NCBI GenBank assembly: GCA_018266355.1
Contig: JAFEAP010000029.1
Coordinates: 78,305 to 142,304 of the forward strand
Origin: Bdellovibrionales bacterium
Lineage (GTDB): Bacteria; Bdellovibrionota; UBA1018
Direction of reading: 5' to 3'
Length of the DNA: 64,000 nt
Part shown: positions 12,200 to 20,242 of the stretch, in pieces
Numbering within the stretch: the first letter of the stretch is position 1
How the letters are laid out: the number at the start of each line of letters is the position of its first letter
Notes under the pieces: model-generated
The model's input: only the letters and a program-made list of their open reading frames with translations
Databases searched by the model: none
Told to the model about the DNA's origin: nothing
Translations under genes and position numbers: made by a program

Positions 12200-13390
12200 T
12201 CAGCCGATTTCGAGGGCTCCCTGTTTCACCCGGAAGATCTTCCCCGCGAAGGGCGGTTCTTCCGTCGACGTCACGAACACTTGGAGGTCCGATTCGAAAA
12301 GAGTGCGGAGGAGGTACTCTCGTCGTCCTCGATCGAGCTCGGATGAAAAATCATCCAAGAGCAGGATCGGCCGATGCCCGGTTTTCGATCGAAAGAGTTC
12401 GATCTCACAGAGCTTCAGCGCGATGAGCGCCGACCGCGTCTCCCCTTGGGAGCCGTGGCCTCTGAGCGGTTGGGCCCCGTAAAACAGGGCCAAGTCGTCG
12501 CGGTGAGGTCCCGCAAGCGTTACTCCCGCTCGCCATTCCGCCTCTCGTTTCACCGAGAGTGCTTCACGAAATTCAGCTTCGAAAAACTCTAGTGCGGGGA
12601 GGGGGTTTTGTAAAGCAAATCGGGCCGGGTCAAACTCGACTGAAGATATTGAAATCCCTTCGTTTTTCTTGATCCAGGAAGACAGGTAAAATGCGCGAAG
12701 CGGCAGGGCTCCGGGCACCGTTTTTCGCAGCGTTTCGCCGAGGATTTTTTCGAGTCGCGCGAGCCACCCAAGTCGCGCGTGAACGATCCGTGCGCCCATC
12801 TCGACCAGGGGAGCGGTGAATCCCTCGAGCATCGACTCCGTCGGCCGCGCGTCGAGCTTCAAGAGCGCGTTTCGCTGTTCGAGGATCTTCGCGTAACGCG
12901 AGAGCGTTTTCAGGTACTCGGGATCTTCGGCGGAAAGGGCTCGGTCGAGGTATCCTCGACGCAGTGCGGGTTCTCCGCGTATCAAATCATGGTCCGAGGG
13001 GTTGAACACGATCGAGTGAAACCCGAGTTCGACGTTTCCGAATCGCGACGAAAGATACTGCGTCGAAGACCGAATAGGCTTCCCGTCAATGAACGCGGTC
13101 CGCGCCACCCGCTCACCGGCCTGGGCGAACGTGATTTTCAGCTCTGTGGACCAATCCGGGCGGTCTCCGACGGTCGCCGAGGCCTCCGCCCAGGTTTCCC
13201 CGACCTTCACCAGCTCCTGGTTCTTCGCTCCGCGAAAAGAACGAAGCGTCGAAAGCGTGCTCAGCCCCTCGAGGATCGAGGTCTTCCCCTGGCCGTTTTC
13301 GCCCAGGATGAAATTCAACCGCGGCTCCGGGGTGAACCGAAGGTCCCCGAGATTCCTAAAGTGCTTCAGCCGGATTTCACGGACGAGCAA
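12200..13390 (-). CDS. recF: RecF, recombination mediator ATPase
   Basis: SMC-like ATPase that acts with RecO and RecR to load RecA at gaps. It is 396 residues with Walker A GENGQGKTS near residue 31, signature GSQGETRSALIALK near 310, and Walker B ILLLDDFSSELD near 345. The start is taken as TTG 13390 (LLVREIRLKHFRN), the usual RecF N-terminus, with AGAGG five bases upstream; no ATG exists between it and the motif. It lies 13 bases after dnaN. Confidence 0.95.
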   Translation of the reverse strand: MLVREIRLKHFRNLGDLRFTPEPRLNFILGENGQGKTSILEGLSTLSTLRSFRGAKNQELVKVGETWAEASATVGDRPDWSTELKITFAQAGERVARTAFIDGKPIRSSTQYLSSRFGNVELGFHSIVFNPSDHDLIRGEPALRRGYLDRALSAEDPEYLKTLSRYAKILEQRNALLKLDARPTESMLEGFTAPLVEMGARIVHARLGWLARLEKILGETLRKTVPGALPLRAFYLSSWIKKNEGISISSVEFDPARFALQNPLPALEFFEAEFREALSVKREAEWRAGVTLAGPHRDDLALFYGAQPLRGHGSQGETRSALIALKLCEIELFRSKTGHRPILLLDDFSSELDRGRREYLLRTLFESDLQVFVTSTEEPPFAGKIFRVKQGALEIG

Positions 13391-13403
13391 GACGCCTCTG
13401 AGG

Positions 13404-14510
13404 CTAGATCCGCATCGGCATCACGACGTAGGTGTGATTCGGCTGGCCGGCGCCCTTCAGGATGCCCGGGCTCAGGTGATCCTTGAAGTGGAGTTCGAGT
13501 TCTTCGACCGGGGTGACGGCGAGACACTCGAGGAGGTATTTCGCGTTGAAGCCGATCGAGACGGCGTCGCCCTTGTAGTTCACGTCGATCTCTTCCTTGG
13601 CCTCGCCGAGATCCGGGTTCGACGAGTAAACGGTCAATACGCCCGGAGCGATCGAGAACTTCACGCCTTTCGATTTCTCGTGGGCAAGCAAGCTCACGCG
13701 CTTCAGCGCGGAGTGGAAGGTTTCCTTGTCGATCCTCGCCATGCGATCGGTCGACTTCGGGATGACTTGGCGATAGTCGGGGTACTCGCCTTCGATCAGG
13801 CGGATGAAGAGGTAGCTCCCGTTCAGATGACCGAACACGTAGCCGCGTTCGAACGCGAGGCCGATCGTCGATTCGCCTTCGTCGAGGAACTTCCGGAGTT
13901 CGATGAGGCCCTTCCGCGGGATGATCACACCGCGTTTGAATTCCGGCATCGTCGAGAAAACTTCTCCGTCCATGAACGCGAGACGGTGGCCGTCGGTTGC
14001 GGTCATGCGCATGACATTCTTCTCGAGAGGCTCGAAGTAAACGCCGTTCATCAGGTAGCGAGTGGCATCCGTCGAAACGGCGAAGCTCGTCCGATCGATC
14101 ATTTCCTTCAGCCCGTCGATCTTCGCGTCGAAATATTTTTTCTCTTCGAATGCCGGAAGCGCCGGGTACTCGGTCGCGGCGAGCGACACGACTTTGAATT
14201 TCGATTTCCCGCAAACGATCTCGACCCAATCATTGTCTTTCTTCGAGATCTCGATCGGAGCTTGCGGGAGCTCCTTCACAATATCGAGGAGCGCTTTCGC
14301 GGAGAGGGTGATCTTTCCTGCGGAAGCTTTCTCCACGGGAAGGTTCATTTTCATGCCGACTTCGAGGTCGGTCGCGGAGACTGAGAGGGTATCCCCTTCG
14401 ACAGCGAACAAGACGTTCGCGAGAATCGGTACGGTGTTCTTCTTCTCCACAACGGACTGAGCTTTGCTTAAAGCTTCCAAGAGCGGATTGCGGTGAATGA
14501 TGAACTTCAT
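13404..14510 (-). CDS. dnaN: DNA polymerase III sliding clamp (beta subunit)
   Basis: Ring-shaped processivity clamp, 368 residues, with the three-domain clamp pattern. The N-terminus MKFIIHRNPLLEALSKAQ and C-terminus HTYVVMPMRI are both diagnostic. Start ATG 14510 with AGAGGG seven bases upstream. A perfect TATAAT on the minus strand at 14536-14531 predicts transcription from about 14524, giving a short leader. It heads the dnaN-recF unit, but dnaA is not immediately upstream: an unrelated gene and a 654-base non-coding stretch intervene. Confidence 0.97.
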   Translation of the reverse strand: MKFIIHRNPLLEALSKAQSVVEKKNTVPILANVLFAVEGDTLSVSATDLEVGMKMNLPVEKASAGKITLSAKALLDIVKELPQAPIEISKKDNDWVEIVCGKSKFKVVSLAATEYPALPAFEEKKYFDAKIDGLKEMIDRTSFAVSTDATRYLMNGVYFEPLEKNVMRMTATDGHRLAFMDGEVFSTMPEFKRGVIIPRKGLIELRKFLDEGESTIGLAFERGYVFGHLNGSYLFIRLIEGEYPDYRQVIPKSTDRMARIDKETFHSALKRVSLLAHEKSKGVKFSIAPGVLTVYSSNPDLGEAKEEIDVNYKGDAVSIGFNAKYLLECLAVTPVEELELHFKDHLSPGILKGAGQPNHTYVVMPMRI

Positions 14511-15164
14511 GGGTCCCTCTTAAGAGAAGAATTATATATATAAAAACTAGTCGTCATCATAGGGGCGGTGGATTTGGGGAAATCCGCGCCAACCCCACGT
14601 AACTCCGAAAGAAAACCCGGACCGAAGTCCGGGGATTTCCCCCGGGGATACTTTCCCGAAAACGGGGATGCTTTCCTAAGACCGTAGAATGACCATGGTA
14701 TCCCCAAGTTTTCAACTCACGAATGGGGACACCGCGAAGAAAACGACTCAATTCCTTCGGTATTTGGGCTGTTTTTGAAAATTTCGGGTTCAATAGCCGG
14801 ACTTTATCCCCGTGAGGAACGTTTCGTGGGGATCTTCAGCCTCGGGGATAAGTCGAATCCCCAGCCCGAAAACGGGATGGTCCGAAAAGCGTCGGCTTTT
14901 CAACCCCTTGGGCCGGAGCGGTTTGGGGATAACCCCGGAAGCCCCTTGGGGATGACTGGGGAATCTAAGGGGATAAAAGGGAAGTTATCCCGGAGGAATC
15001 CACCGGCATTCCACCGAAAAACGAATACCAGAGGGATTCCGTCGCAAGCGAGAGCAAACCCCTTCCGGAGAGTAAACGGAAATCACGGCAAAGTTATTGA
15101 AAAGACTAAACAAAAAGACGCGCGGTTCGTTAAGGGGCGGAAGAGAGCCTCCGATAAGGTGAGT
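14511..15164. other. Non-coding dnaN-side region with DnaA-box-like repeats (candidate oriC part)
   Basis: There is no convincing gene in these 654 bases. The octamer TTATCCCC or its complement occurs at 14804-14811 (+), 14844-14851 (-), 14925-14932 (-) and 14969-14976 (-), with TTATCCCG at 14985-14992 (+). Further near matches (GGGGAT core) are at 14631, 14644, 14664, 14699, 14828 and 14948. The consensus resembles the DnaA box TTATCCACA with C for A at position 7. An AT-only run (14531-14545) next to dnaN could be the unwinding element. Location beside dnaN and dnaA supports an origin role, but no function is shown. Confidence 0.55.
14531..14536 (-). promoter_or_regulatory. Minus-10 box of the dnaN promoter
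   Basis: Perfect TATAAT on the minus strand within an AT-only run (14531-14545). The region 17-18 bases upstream (TGATGA) is a weak -35. The predicted start at about 14524 leaves a 14-base leader containing the ribosome binding site. Confidence 0.5.
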
Positions 15165-16241
15165 ATGAAGCGAACCCTCCCCGCTTGGGGCAGTTTTCTC
15201 GCCCTCCTCATCCTCGCCGGATCGCCGAACGCCTCCGCGGGCGATCCGAAGTCCCAGGTCACCGTCGGCCTCGAGCTGGTTTTCCGTTTGACCACGATCG
15301 CCGCCGGCCAAGAAGAATCGATGGAAACCATGCGCGACGTCTCGACCTACTTCGGCGACCTCGCCGACGCGATCGAAAAGGAAATCGTCGGCAACCGGGA
15401 CCTTCCGATCACCTCGTTTCGGCGGAACGGACCGCGTGGGGATTTGATCGTCGAACTGAAAGGGGGAAAGACGCTTCGTTTCACTCAAGCGTCGACCGGA
15501 TTTGAAGTCATCGTTTCCGAGATGTCGTACGGGGAATACCGCGTCGCTACGCCGGTGATCCAAAGACTCGCCTACGACATCCCTTCCGCCGTTCCGCTCA
15601 AGGGTGGCGCTAAGGTCAGCTACGTTCCGAGCCCGTCCGAGCGCGGGACGATCACGCTCCAGTTCGATCCGTCGTTTCCGAAAGTTCCCGAAACGCGGAC
15701 GAGCGCGACGAACCTCATCATCGACTTGAACAACCATCTTCCCGTGATCGCGCCCGAGCTCGGAATCGATCAAAAAGACGCGAACAGCCTCCGGGATCAG
15801 GCGGACGAGGTCGCGCGGAAATACGAGAGCTGGCGAAAAAGCGCCGCGGAAATCGTCAACAAAGAGAACGCTACGGCGATCGACCTGATCCCGTCTTTCG
15901 ACGACCAGGTCTACAGCCACGCGTACACGCGGAAGGGCGTCGTGGAGATGAACGCAAACTCCGAACAGCTCGTCGACATCGACCTCTTCGGCCGGGACGC
16001 GAAGCTCGAAATCCGGGGATACATCACCCCGAAAGACGCGAAAACCGCGTTCGGGAATGCGACGGCGGCGACGATCGAAGCGAAGCGGTCGCTTCGCTTC
16101 TCGACGATGACGAAGACGCCGAACCTACGGCCGCTGCTGCCGAGCGGGATTCCCCCGAGCCAAATGAAGAAGATGTTCCTCGATTTCCGCTCGCTCGTGC
16201 GTTGTCCGGAAGTCGTGAAACTCTTTCAAGGCGAGATCTAA
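15165..16241 (+). CDS. Exported protein of unknown function between dnaA and dnaN
   Basis: Not recognised. It is a 358-residue protein with a classical signal peptide (MKRTLPAW, hydrophobic core, cleavage after NASA near residue 25). The mature region is mixed alpha/beta with a helical Lys/Glu-rich stretch near 215-245 and a Met/Lys-rich end. There is only one cysteine (near the C-terminus) and no transmembrane segment after the signal. Start ATG 15165 with AAGGTGAG upstream; the frame is open further 5', but that part is the repeat-rich non-coding region. Its TAA overlaps the dnaA TAG on the other strand (CTAA), so the two genes converge with no terminator between them. Its position interrupts the usual dnaA-dnaN neighbourhood. 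Confidence 0.8.
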   Translation: MKRTLPAWGSFLALLILAGSPNASAGDPKSQVTVGLELVFRLTTIAAGQEESMETMRDVSTYFGDLADAIEKEIVGNRDLPITSFRRNGPRGDLIVELKGGKTLRFTQASTGFEVIVSEMSYGEYRVATPVIQRLAYDIPSAVPLKGGAKVSYVPSPSERGTITLQFDPSFPKVPETRTSATNLIIDLNNHLPVIAPELGIDQKDANSLRDQADEVARKYESWRKSAAEIVNKENATAIDLIPSFDDQVYSHAYTRKGVVEMNANSEQLVDIDLFGRDAKLEIRGYITPKDAKTAFGNATAATIEAKRSLRFSTMTKTPNLRPLLPSGIPPSQMKKMFLDFRSLVRCPEVVKLFQGEI

Positions 16242-17725
16242 AGCAGGTTCTGGATGGCCTCGACGGCGTCCTTCACTTCCTGCTCGGAATCGATCTTTTT
16301 CTCGATCTCCCGGCAGGCGTGCATGATCGTCGTGTGGTCGCGGCCGCCGAAATAGTGGCCGATCTCCTTGAAGCCGAGGCTCGTGTACTTCCGGATGAGG
16401 TACATCGCGATCTGGCGCGGACGCGCGACCGAGCGCTGCTTCGAGTTCGACTTGAAATCGGCCGCTTTCAGCCGGAAATGCTTCGCGACCGCGGATTGGA
16501 TCGACTCGATCGTGTAGTTCGAACCCTGCTCCGGAACGACGAGCTTCAGCTGCTGTTTTGCGAGTTCGAGCGAGAGCTCGGCGCCCGTGAGGGAGGCGTG
16601 GGCTTGCAACTTGATCAGGACGCCTTCGAGTTCGCGGACGTTCGACTTGATGTAGGTCGCGAGGAACGTCGCGACTTCGTCGGGAAGGTAGATATCGTCC
16701 CGCTCGGCTTTCGCCTTCAGGATCGCGATCCGCGTCTCGATTTCCGGCGGCGTGATGTCGGCGATGAGACCCCACTCGAACCGGGTGCGGAGGCGCTCCT
16801 CGAGGCCCTCGATCTCCTTCGGCGGGCGATCGCTCGTGAGGACGATCTGGCGCTTCGAGGAGTGGAGGGCGTTGAAGGTGTGGAAGAACTCTTCTTCCGT
16901 GCGCTCTTTGCCGGCGATGAACTGGATGTCGTCGAAAAGAATGACGTCGTACGAATCGCGATATTTTTTCCGGAATTCCGTCGTTTTATGGTGCTGGATC
17001 GACTCGATCATCTCGTTCACGAAGCGCTCGGCCGAGATGTAGAGGACGCGGGCGTTCGGATTCCGGGCGAGGACCCCGTTCGCGATCGCGTGCAGGAGGT
17101 GGGTCTTCCCGAGGCCCGGCTGCGAATAGAGGAAGAGCGGGTTGTATTGGCGCGCCGGGTTTTCGGAGACGGCGAACGCTGACGCGTGAGCGAATTGGTT
17201 CGAAGCGCCAACGACGAACGAATCGAAGGTGTAGCGAGGGTCGAACTGAGTCGACTGGGACTGCGGCGAGCGGCTCATCGCGCCCCAAAGCACGCCGGAA
17301 TCGGGCAGCGGAGGAAGGCTCGCGGAGGTCGAGTCCGGAGCGGAAACGGAGCCGGTTTCCGCCGATTTCGGAAGGAGCGGCTCGGAGTGGGGTTCCATGG
17401 CCTCTGCGGCGCCGTCCGTCGGCGCGACGACGACGGAGAGGCTCGCCGGCTGACCGAGGATCTGGGTGAACGCCTGTTCGAGCTGGGGCTGAAAATGAGT
17501 CGCGATCCAGTGGCTCGCGAAGTCCGTTTGGGCCGCCATTTGGACGCCCATCACGTGAGAAACCCCGTCCGCACTCGGGATTTCCTGGATTCCGATCAGC
17601 CGAAGGGGGGCGATCCAGAGCTGAAGTTGTTGGGGGGTCAGGTTCCCTTCGGTTTCCAGGTGCCGATATACGGCACGCCAGACCTCGGGCCACTGGGAGA
17701 CGTCTTGCTGCAAGAGGGTTCGCAT
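16238..17725 (-). CDS. dnaA: Chromosomal replication initiator DnaA
   Basis: Binds DnaA boxes at oriC and melts the origin, 495 residues. Domain I is residues 1-90, followed by a long Ser/Pro/Ala linker (about 100-160). The AAA+ domain has Walker A at 201-208 (SQPGLGKT; the usual first Gly is Ser), Walker B ILFDDIQF, and sensor region LTSDRPPKEI. Domain IV carries the DnaA signature RPRQIAMYLIRKYT and GGRDHTTIMHACREI, the residues that read the DnaA box. Start ATG 17725. The upstream 183 bases contain further GGGGATA boxes, suggesting autoregulation. Confidence 0.97.
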   Translation of the reverse strand: MRTLLQQDVSQWPEVWRAVYRHLETEGNLTPQQLQLWIAPLRLIGIQEIPSADGVSHVMGVQMAAQTDFASHWIATHFQPQLEQAFTQILGQPASLSVVVAPTDGAAEAMEPHSEPLLPKSAETGSVSAPDSTSASLPPLPDSGVLWGAMSRSPQSQSTQFDPRYTFDSFVVGASNQFAHASAFAVSENPARQYNPLFLYSQPGLGKTHLLHAIANGVLARNPNARVLYISAERFVNEMIESIQHHKTTEFRKKYRDSYDVILFDDIQFIAGKERTEEEFFHTFNALHSSKRQIVLTSDRPPKEIEGLEERLRTRFEWGLIADITPPEIETRIAILKAKAERDDIYLPDEVATFLATYIKSNVRELEGVLIKLQAHASLTGAELSLELAKQQLKLVVPEQGSNYTIESIQSAVAKHFRLKAADFKSNSKQRSVARPRQIAMYLIRKYTSLGFKEIGHYFGGRDHTTIMHACREIEKKIDSEQEVKDAVEAIQNLL

Positions 17726-17908
17726 ACTGCCTACACCTACGGATTAAACCAGAGGTCGCGGGGATAGCATGGGGATAACTCGGAGACAACCGCGCCGCCC
17801 CGGAAGTTTCCCTGGGGATGGTTTTAGACGCACCATCTCGCTTGACGGCGCGGGGTGCCTTTGAGTAAACCCAAACCTCATTCTTAAAGGATTAGAGGTT
17901 TTTCGGTT
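17726..17908. promoter_or_regulatory. dnaA-rpmH divergent intergenic region with DnaA-box-like sites
   Basis: 183 bases between the divergent dnaA and rpmH genes. GGGGATAG at 17760-17767, GGGGATAA at 17771-17778 and GGGGATGG at 17814-17821 match the boxes seen near dnaN. Genes to the left run mainly on the minus strand and genes to the right mainly on the plus strand, so this is the strand-switch point expected at or near oriC. A possible rpmH promoter is TTGACG (17842-17847) with TAAACC 18 bases later. Confidence 0.5.
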
Positions 17909-18058
17909 ATGAAACGTACACTCCAACCGTCCCGCACGAAGCGCCGTCGCCGCCATGGATTCCGCGCGCGCATGAAGACGAAGAACGGTAAAAAGGTTCT
18001 CGCCCGCCGCCGCACCCGCGGCCGCAAGAAGCTCGCCACCAAAGTTGCCGGCAAGTAA
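17909..18058 (+). CDS. rpmH: 50S ribosomal protein L34
   Basis: Small basic protein of the large ribosomal subunit, 49 residues: starts [20 protein letters not shown] and ends [10 protein letters not shown], the conserved L34 pattern. Start ATG 17909; an AGAGG lies 14 bases upstream. The gene neighbourhood rpmH-rnpA-yidD-yidC-mnmE next to dnaA is conserved in bacteria. The rnpA start codon lies inside its last codons. Confidence 0.97.
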   Translation: MKRTLQPSRTKRRRRHGFRARMKTKNGKKVLARRRTRGRKKLATKVAGK

Positions 18059-18419
18059 CTTCTCGTTCGGTCCCGAATTCCGCCTTCACGACACCTGGGA
18101 GTACCAACGGTTCTTCCAAGGCAGCGACGTCCTGCGCCTGAAGGAGTGCGCGATCTTCCGGATCGCGAATACTTACGGCCATTTCCGTCTCGGCATCACG
18201 ATCAAAACGAAGTGCAACTCCGTCGAGCGGAACCGCGTAAAGCGGACGCTCCGGGAATGTTTTCGTCATTTGAAAGATCGCCTCGGTAGTTACGACTACA
18301 ACGTCGTGATATCCGGCGGACGGAAGCTCGATTTTGAATATGCCCGGCGGTTGCGCCGATCCGTGCTCGAGGAGTTCACGCATGACCGCGAAATGGCTCG
18401 TTTCAAACGGGCTCGTTAG
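18045..18419 (+). CDS. rnpA: Ribonuclease P protein component
   Basis: Protein cofactor of RNase P, which matures tRNA 5' ends; 124 residues. The RNA-binding motif [16 protein letters not shown] (the RNR helix) is clear at about residues 62-77, preceded by the FRLGITI strand. The start is the TTG at 18045, which overlaps the end of rpmH by 14 bases; no ATG or GTG lies nearer, and the frame is open. Overlap with rpmH suggests coupled translation. Confidence 0.92.
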   Translation: MPASNFSFGPEFRLHDTWEYQRFFQGSDVLRLKECAIFRIANTYGHFRLGITIKTKCNSVERNRVKRTLRECFRHLKDRLGSYDYNVVISGGRKLDFEYARRLRRSVLEEFTHDREMARFKRAR

Positions 18420-18639
18420 TTTGTATAGAAAGGCCTTGTCGCCGATTCTTCACGCCGTTTACGGCCCCGCGTACGGCTGCCGGTTCGTTCCGAGTTGCAG
18501 CGAATATTTCGGGAACGCCGTCGAGGCCCACGGGGTCTTGAAAGGCGGCGCGATGGGGCTGCGGCGGATTTGCCGTTGCCATCCTTTGGGCGGCTCCGGA
18601 TTCGATCCGGTTCCGGCGGAAAACACGAATAAAGGTTAA
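18382..18639 (+). CDS. yidD: Membrane protein insertion efficiency factor YidD
   Basis: Small membrane-associated protein that helps YidC-dependent insertion. It is 85 residues with the family core CRFVPSCSEYF, AVEAHGVLKGG and RICRCHPLGGSGFDPVP. The start is ATG 18382 (MTAKWLVSN) with GAGGAG seven bases upstream; it overlaps the end of rnpA by 38 bases. An in-frame upstream ATG at 18334 lacks a binding site and would add non-family sequence. yidC follows three bases after its stop. Confidence 0.95.
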   Translation: MTAKWLVSNGLVSLYRKALSPILHAVYGPAYGCRFVPSCSEYFGNAVEAHGVLKGGAMGLRRICRCHPLGGSGFDPVPAENTNKG

Positions 18640-18642
18640 GTC

Positions 18643-20223
18643 ATGGATCGTAAGACGCTTCTCGCAATCGGCCTCTCGCTGCTCTTCTTCGTCGGATGGC
18701 AGAAATTCTACATCGAACCGCGCCTCCCGAAGGCGGGCCAGTCCGTCGCGCCGAGCGGAACGGAAGCGGTCGCGCTGAGTTCGCCGGGCGGGGCGCCCGC
18801 CGCGGGCCTGGGCGCGAACGGAGCGGCCGCCCTACCGGTCGCGACGAAACCGATCGAAGTGAAATCGACCGACATCGCGACGGGCACGGGCCCGGCGAAG
18901 ATCGGCGACGCCGGAAAATTCTTCACCGGCTGGCAGCTGAACGACTACCGGGCGACCCGCGAGAAAAGCGCTCCGCCGGTCGACCTCGCCGGATTCTCGA
19001 ATCTTCCCGGAGGCGAGGGAGAACTCGCGTTCGACGCGAAGGATTTCGCCTACGCGAATAACGTCCAAGGCACGATGAAGGCTTCGCCGGGCGGCGCGAT
19101 CTGGACGTACGAAGACGCGAACCTGAAGCTCACGCGCGAATATTCCTTCGGACCCGACAAGAAATACGTCGACCTGGTTCTTTCGGCCGAGTTCAAGACG
19201 AAGCGCCCGAATTTCGCGTTCGTTTCGGTCGGCACGAAGAGCGCGGTCGACGGGCACGACGAGGCGGACCGCCAACTCGTCGCCCTTCAGAACAACTCGA
19301 TCCAGCGCGTTCACTTCAAGGACATCGATGAAACCACGAAGGTGAAAGATCTCCCGGGCGCGACGTCTTGGATCGGCGCCCAGAGCCGTTACTTCCTCTT
19401 CGCGCTCGTCCCGGCGGAAAACGCCGTCCGCGCGGTCGCCCAGACGATCCCTCACCCGGACAAGGAACACGAAGCGAAGATCAACCTCGTTTACCCGGTC
19501 ACCGGAAACGCGATCCGCATCCCGCTCAAGGCCTACTTCGGCCCGAAGGAAATGAACGCGCTCCACTCCGTCGAGCGCTCGCTCGACCTCACGATCGACT
19601 TCGGATGGTTCACCATCCTCGCCTATCCGATCCTGAAAGTGATGAAGTGGATCAATTCCGCGGTCGGAAACTGGGGTATCGCGATCATCCTCCTCACCCT
19701 CCTCATCAAGCTCCTCACGTACCCGCTCACGTACAAGTCGATGAAGAGCATGAAGAAGATCGCGAAGCTGCAGCCGCAGATGAACGCGCTCAAGGAGAAG
19801 TACAAGGACGACAAGGAAGCGCTGAACCGCGAGATGATCACGTTCATGAAGGAACAAGGCTATAACCCGGTCGCGGGCTGCCTGCCGATGTTCCTCCAGA
19901 TGCCGATTTTCTTCGCGCTCTACCGCGTGCTCTACTCGTCGATCGAGCTGTATCAAGCGCCGTTCTTCGGTTGGATCCAGGATCTTTCGATGAAGGACCC
20001 GTTCTACATCACGCCGGTCCTTCTCGTCGCCCTCATGTGGTTCCAGCAAAAGATCACGCCCTCGACGGCGACCGACCCGACCCAGGCGAAGATGCTCCAG
20101 TACATGCCGCTTTTCTTCGGCCTCATGATGATGAACCTTCCGGCCGGCCTGACGGTGTACATGCTCGTGAACGCCGCGGCCTCGATCGTCCAGCAGCGGT
20201 ATTTGAACAAAAAGTTCGCCTAA
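18643..20223 (+). CDS. yidC: Membrane protein insertase YidC
   Basis: Inserts and folds inner-membrane proteins, alone or with SecYEG; relevant clients include subunit c of ATP synthase. It is 526 residues with an N-terminal anchor (LLAIGLSLLFFVGW), an Ala/Gly/Pro-rich linker, a large periplasmic beta domain (about 60-310) and the conserved C-terminal five-helix core (MKSMKKIAKLQPQMNALKEK, QPxPxFF-like GCLPMFLQMPIFFALYRVL). The end has LNKKFA and no long basic tail. Start ATG 18643 with AAAGG upstream. Confidence 0.96.
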   Translation: MDRKTLLAIGLSLLFFVGWQKFYIEPRLPKAGQSVAPSGTEAVALSSPGGAPAAGLGANGAAALPVATKPIEVKSTDIATGTGPAKIGDAGKFFTGWQLNDYRATREKSAPPVDLAGFSNLPGGEGELAFDAKDFAYANNVQGTMKASPGGAIWTYEDANLKLTREYSFGPDKKYVDLVLSAEFKTKRPNFAFVSVGTKSAVDGHDEADRQLVALQNNSIQRVHFKDIDETTKVKDLPGATSWIGAQSRYFLFALVPAENAVRAVAQTIPHPDKEHEAKINLVYPVTGNAIRIPLKAYFGPKEMNALHSVERSLDLTIDFGWFTILAYPILKVMKWINSAVGNWGIAIILLTLLIKLLTYPLTYKSMKSMKKIAKLQPQMNALKEKYKDDKEALNREMITFMKEQGYNPVAGCLPMFLQMPIFFALYRVLYSSIELYQAPFFGWIQDLSMKDPFYITPVLLVALMWFQQKITPSTATDPTQAKMLQYMPLFFGLMMMNLPAGLTVYMLVNAAASIVQQRYLNKKFA

Positions 20224-20242
20224 GCCGCGAACGGGATTTCCC

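Noticed and set aside
14531-14545. AT run as a mobile element scar
   Set aside because: It fits a promoter and unwinding element; no inverted repeats or target duplication flank it.
17909-18419. rnpA as a frameshifted gene because of its TTG start inside rpmH
   Set aside because: The reading frame is intact, complete and of normal length; overlapping rpmH-rnpA is known in other bacteria.
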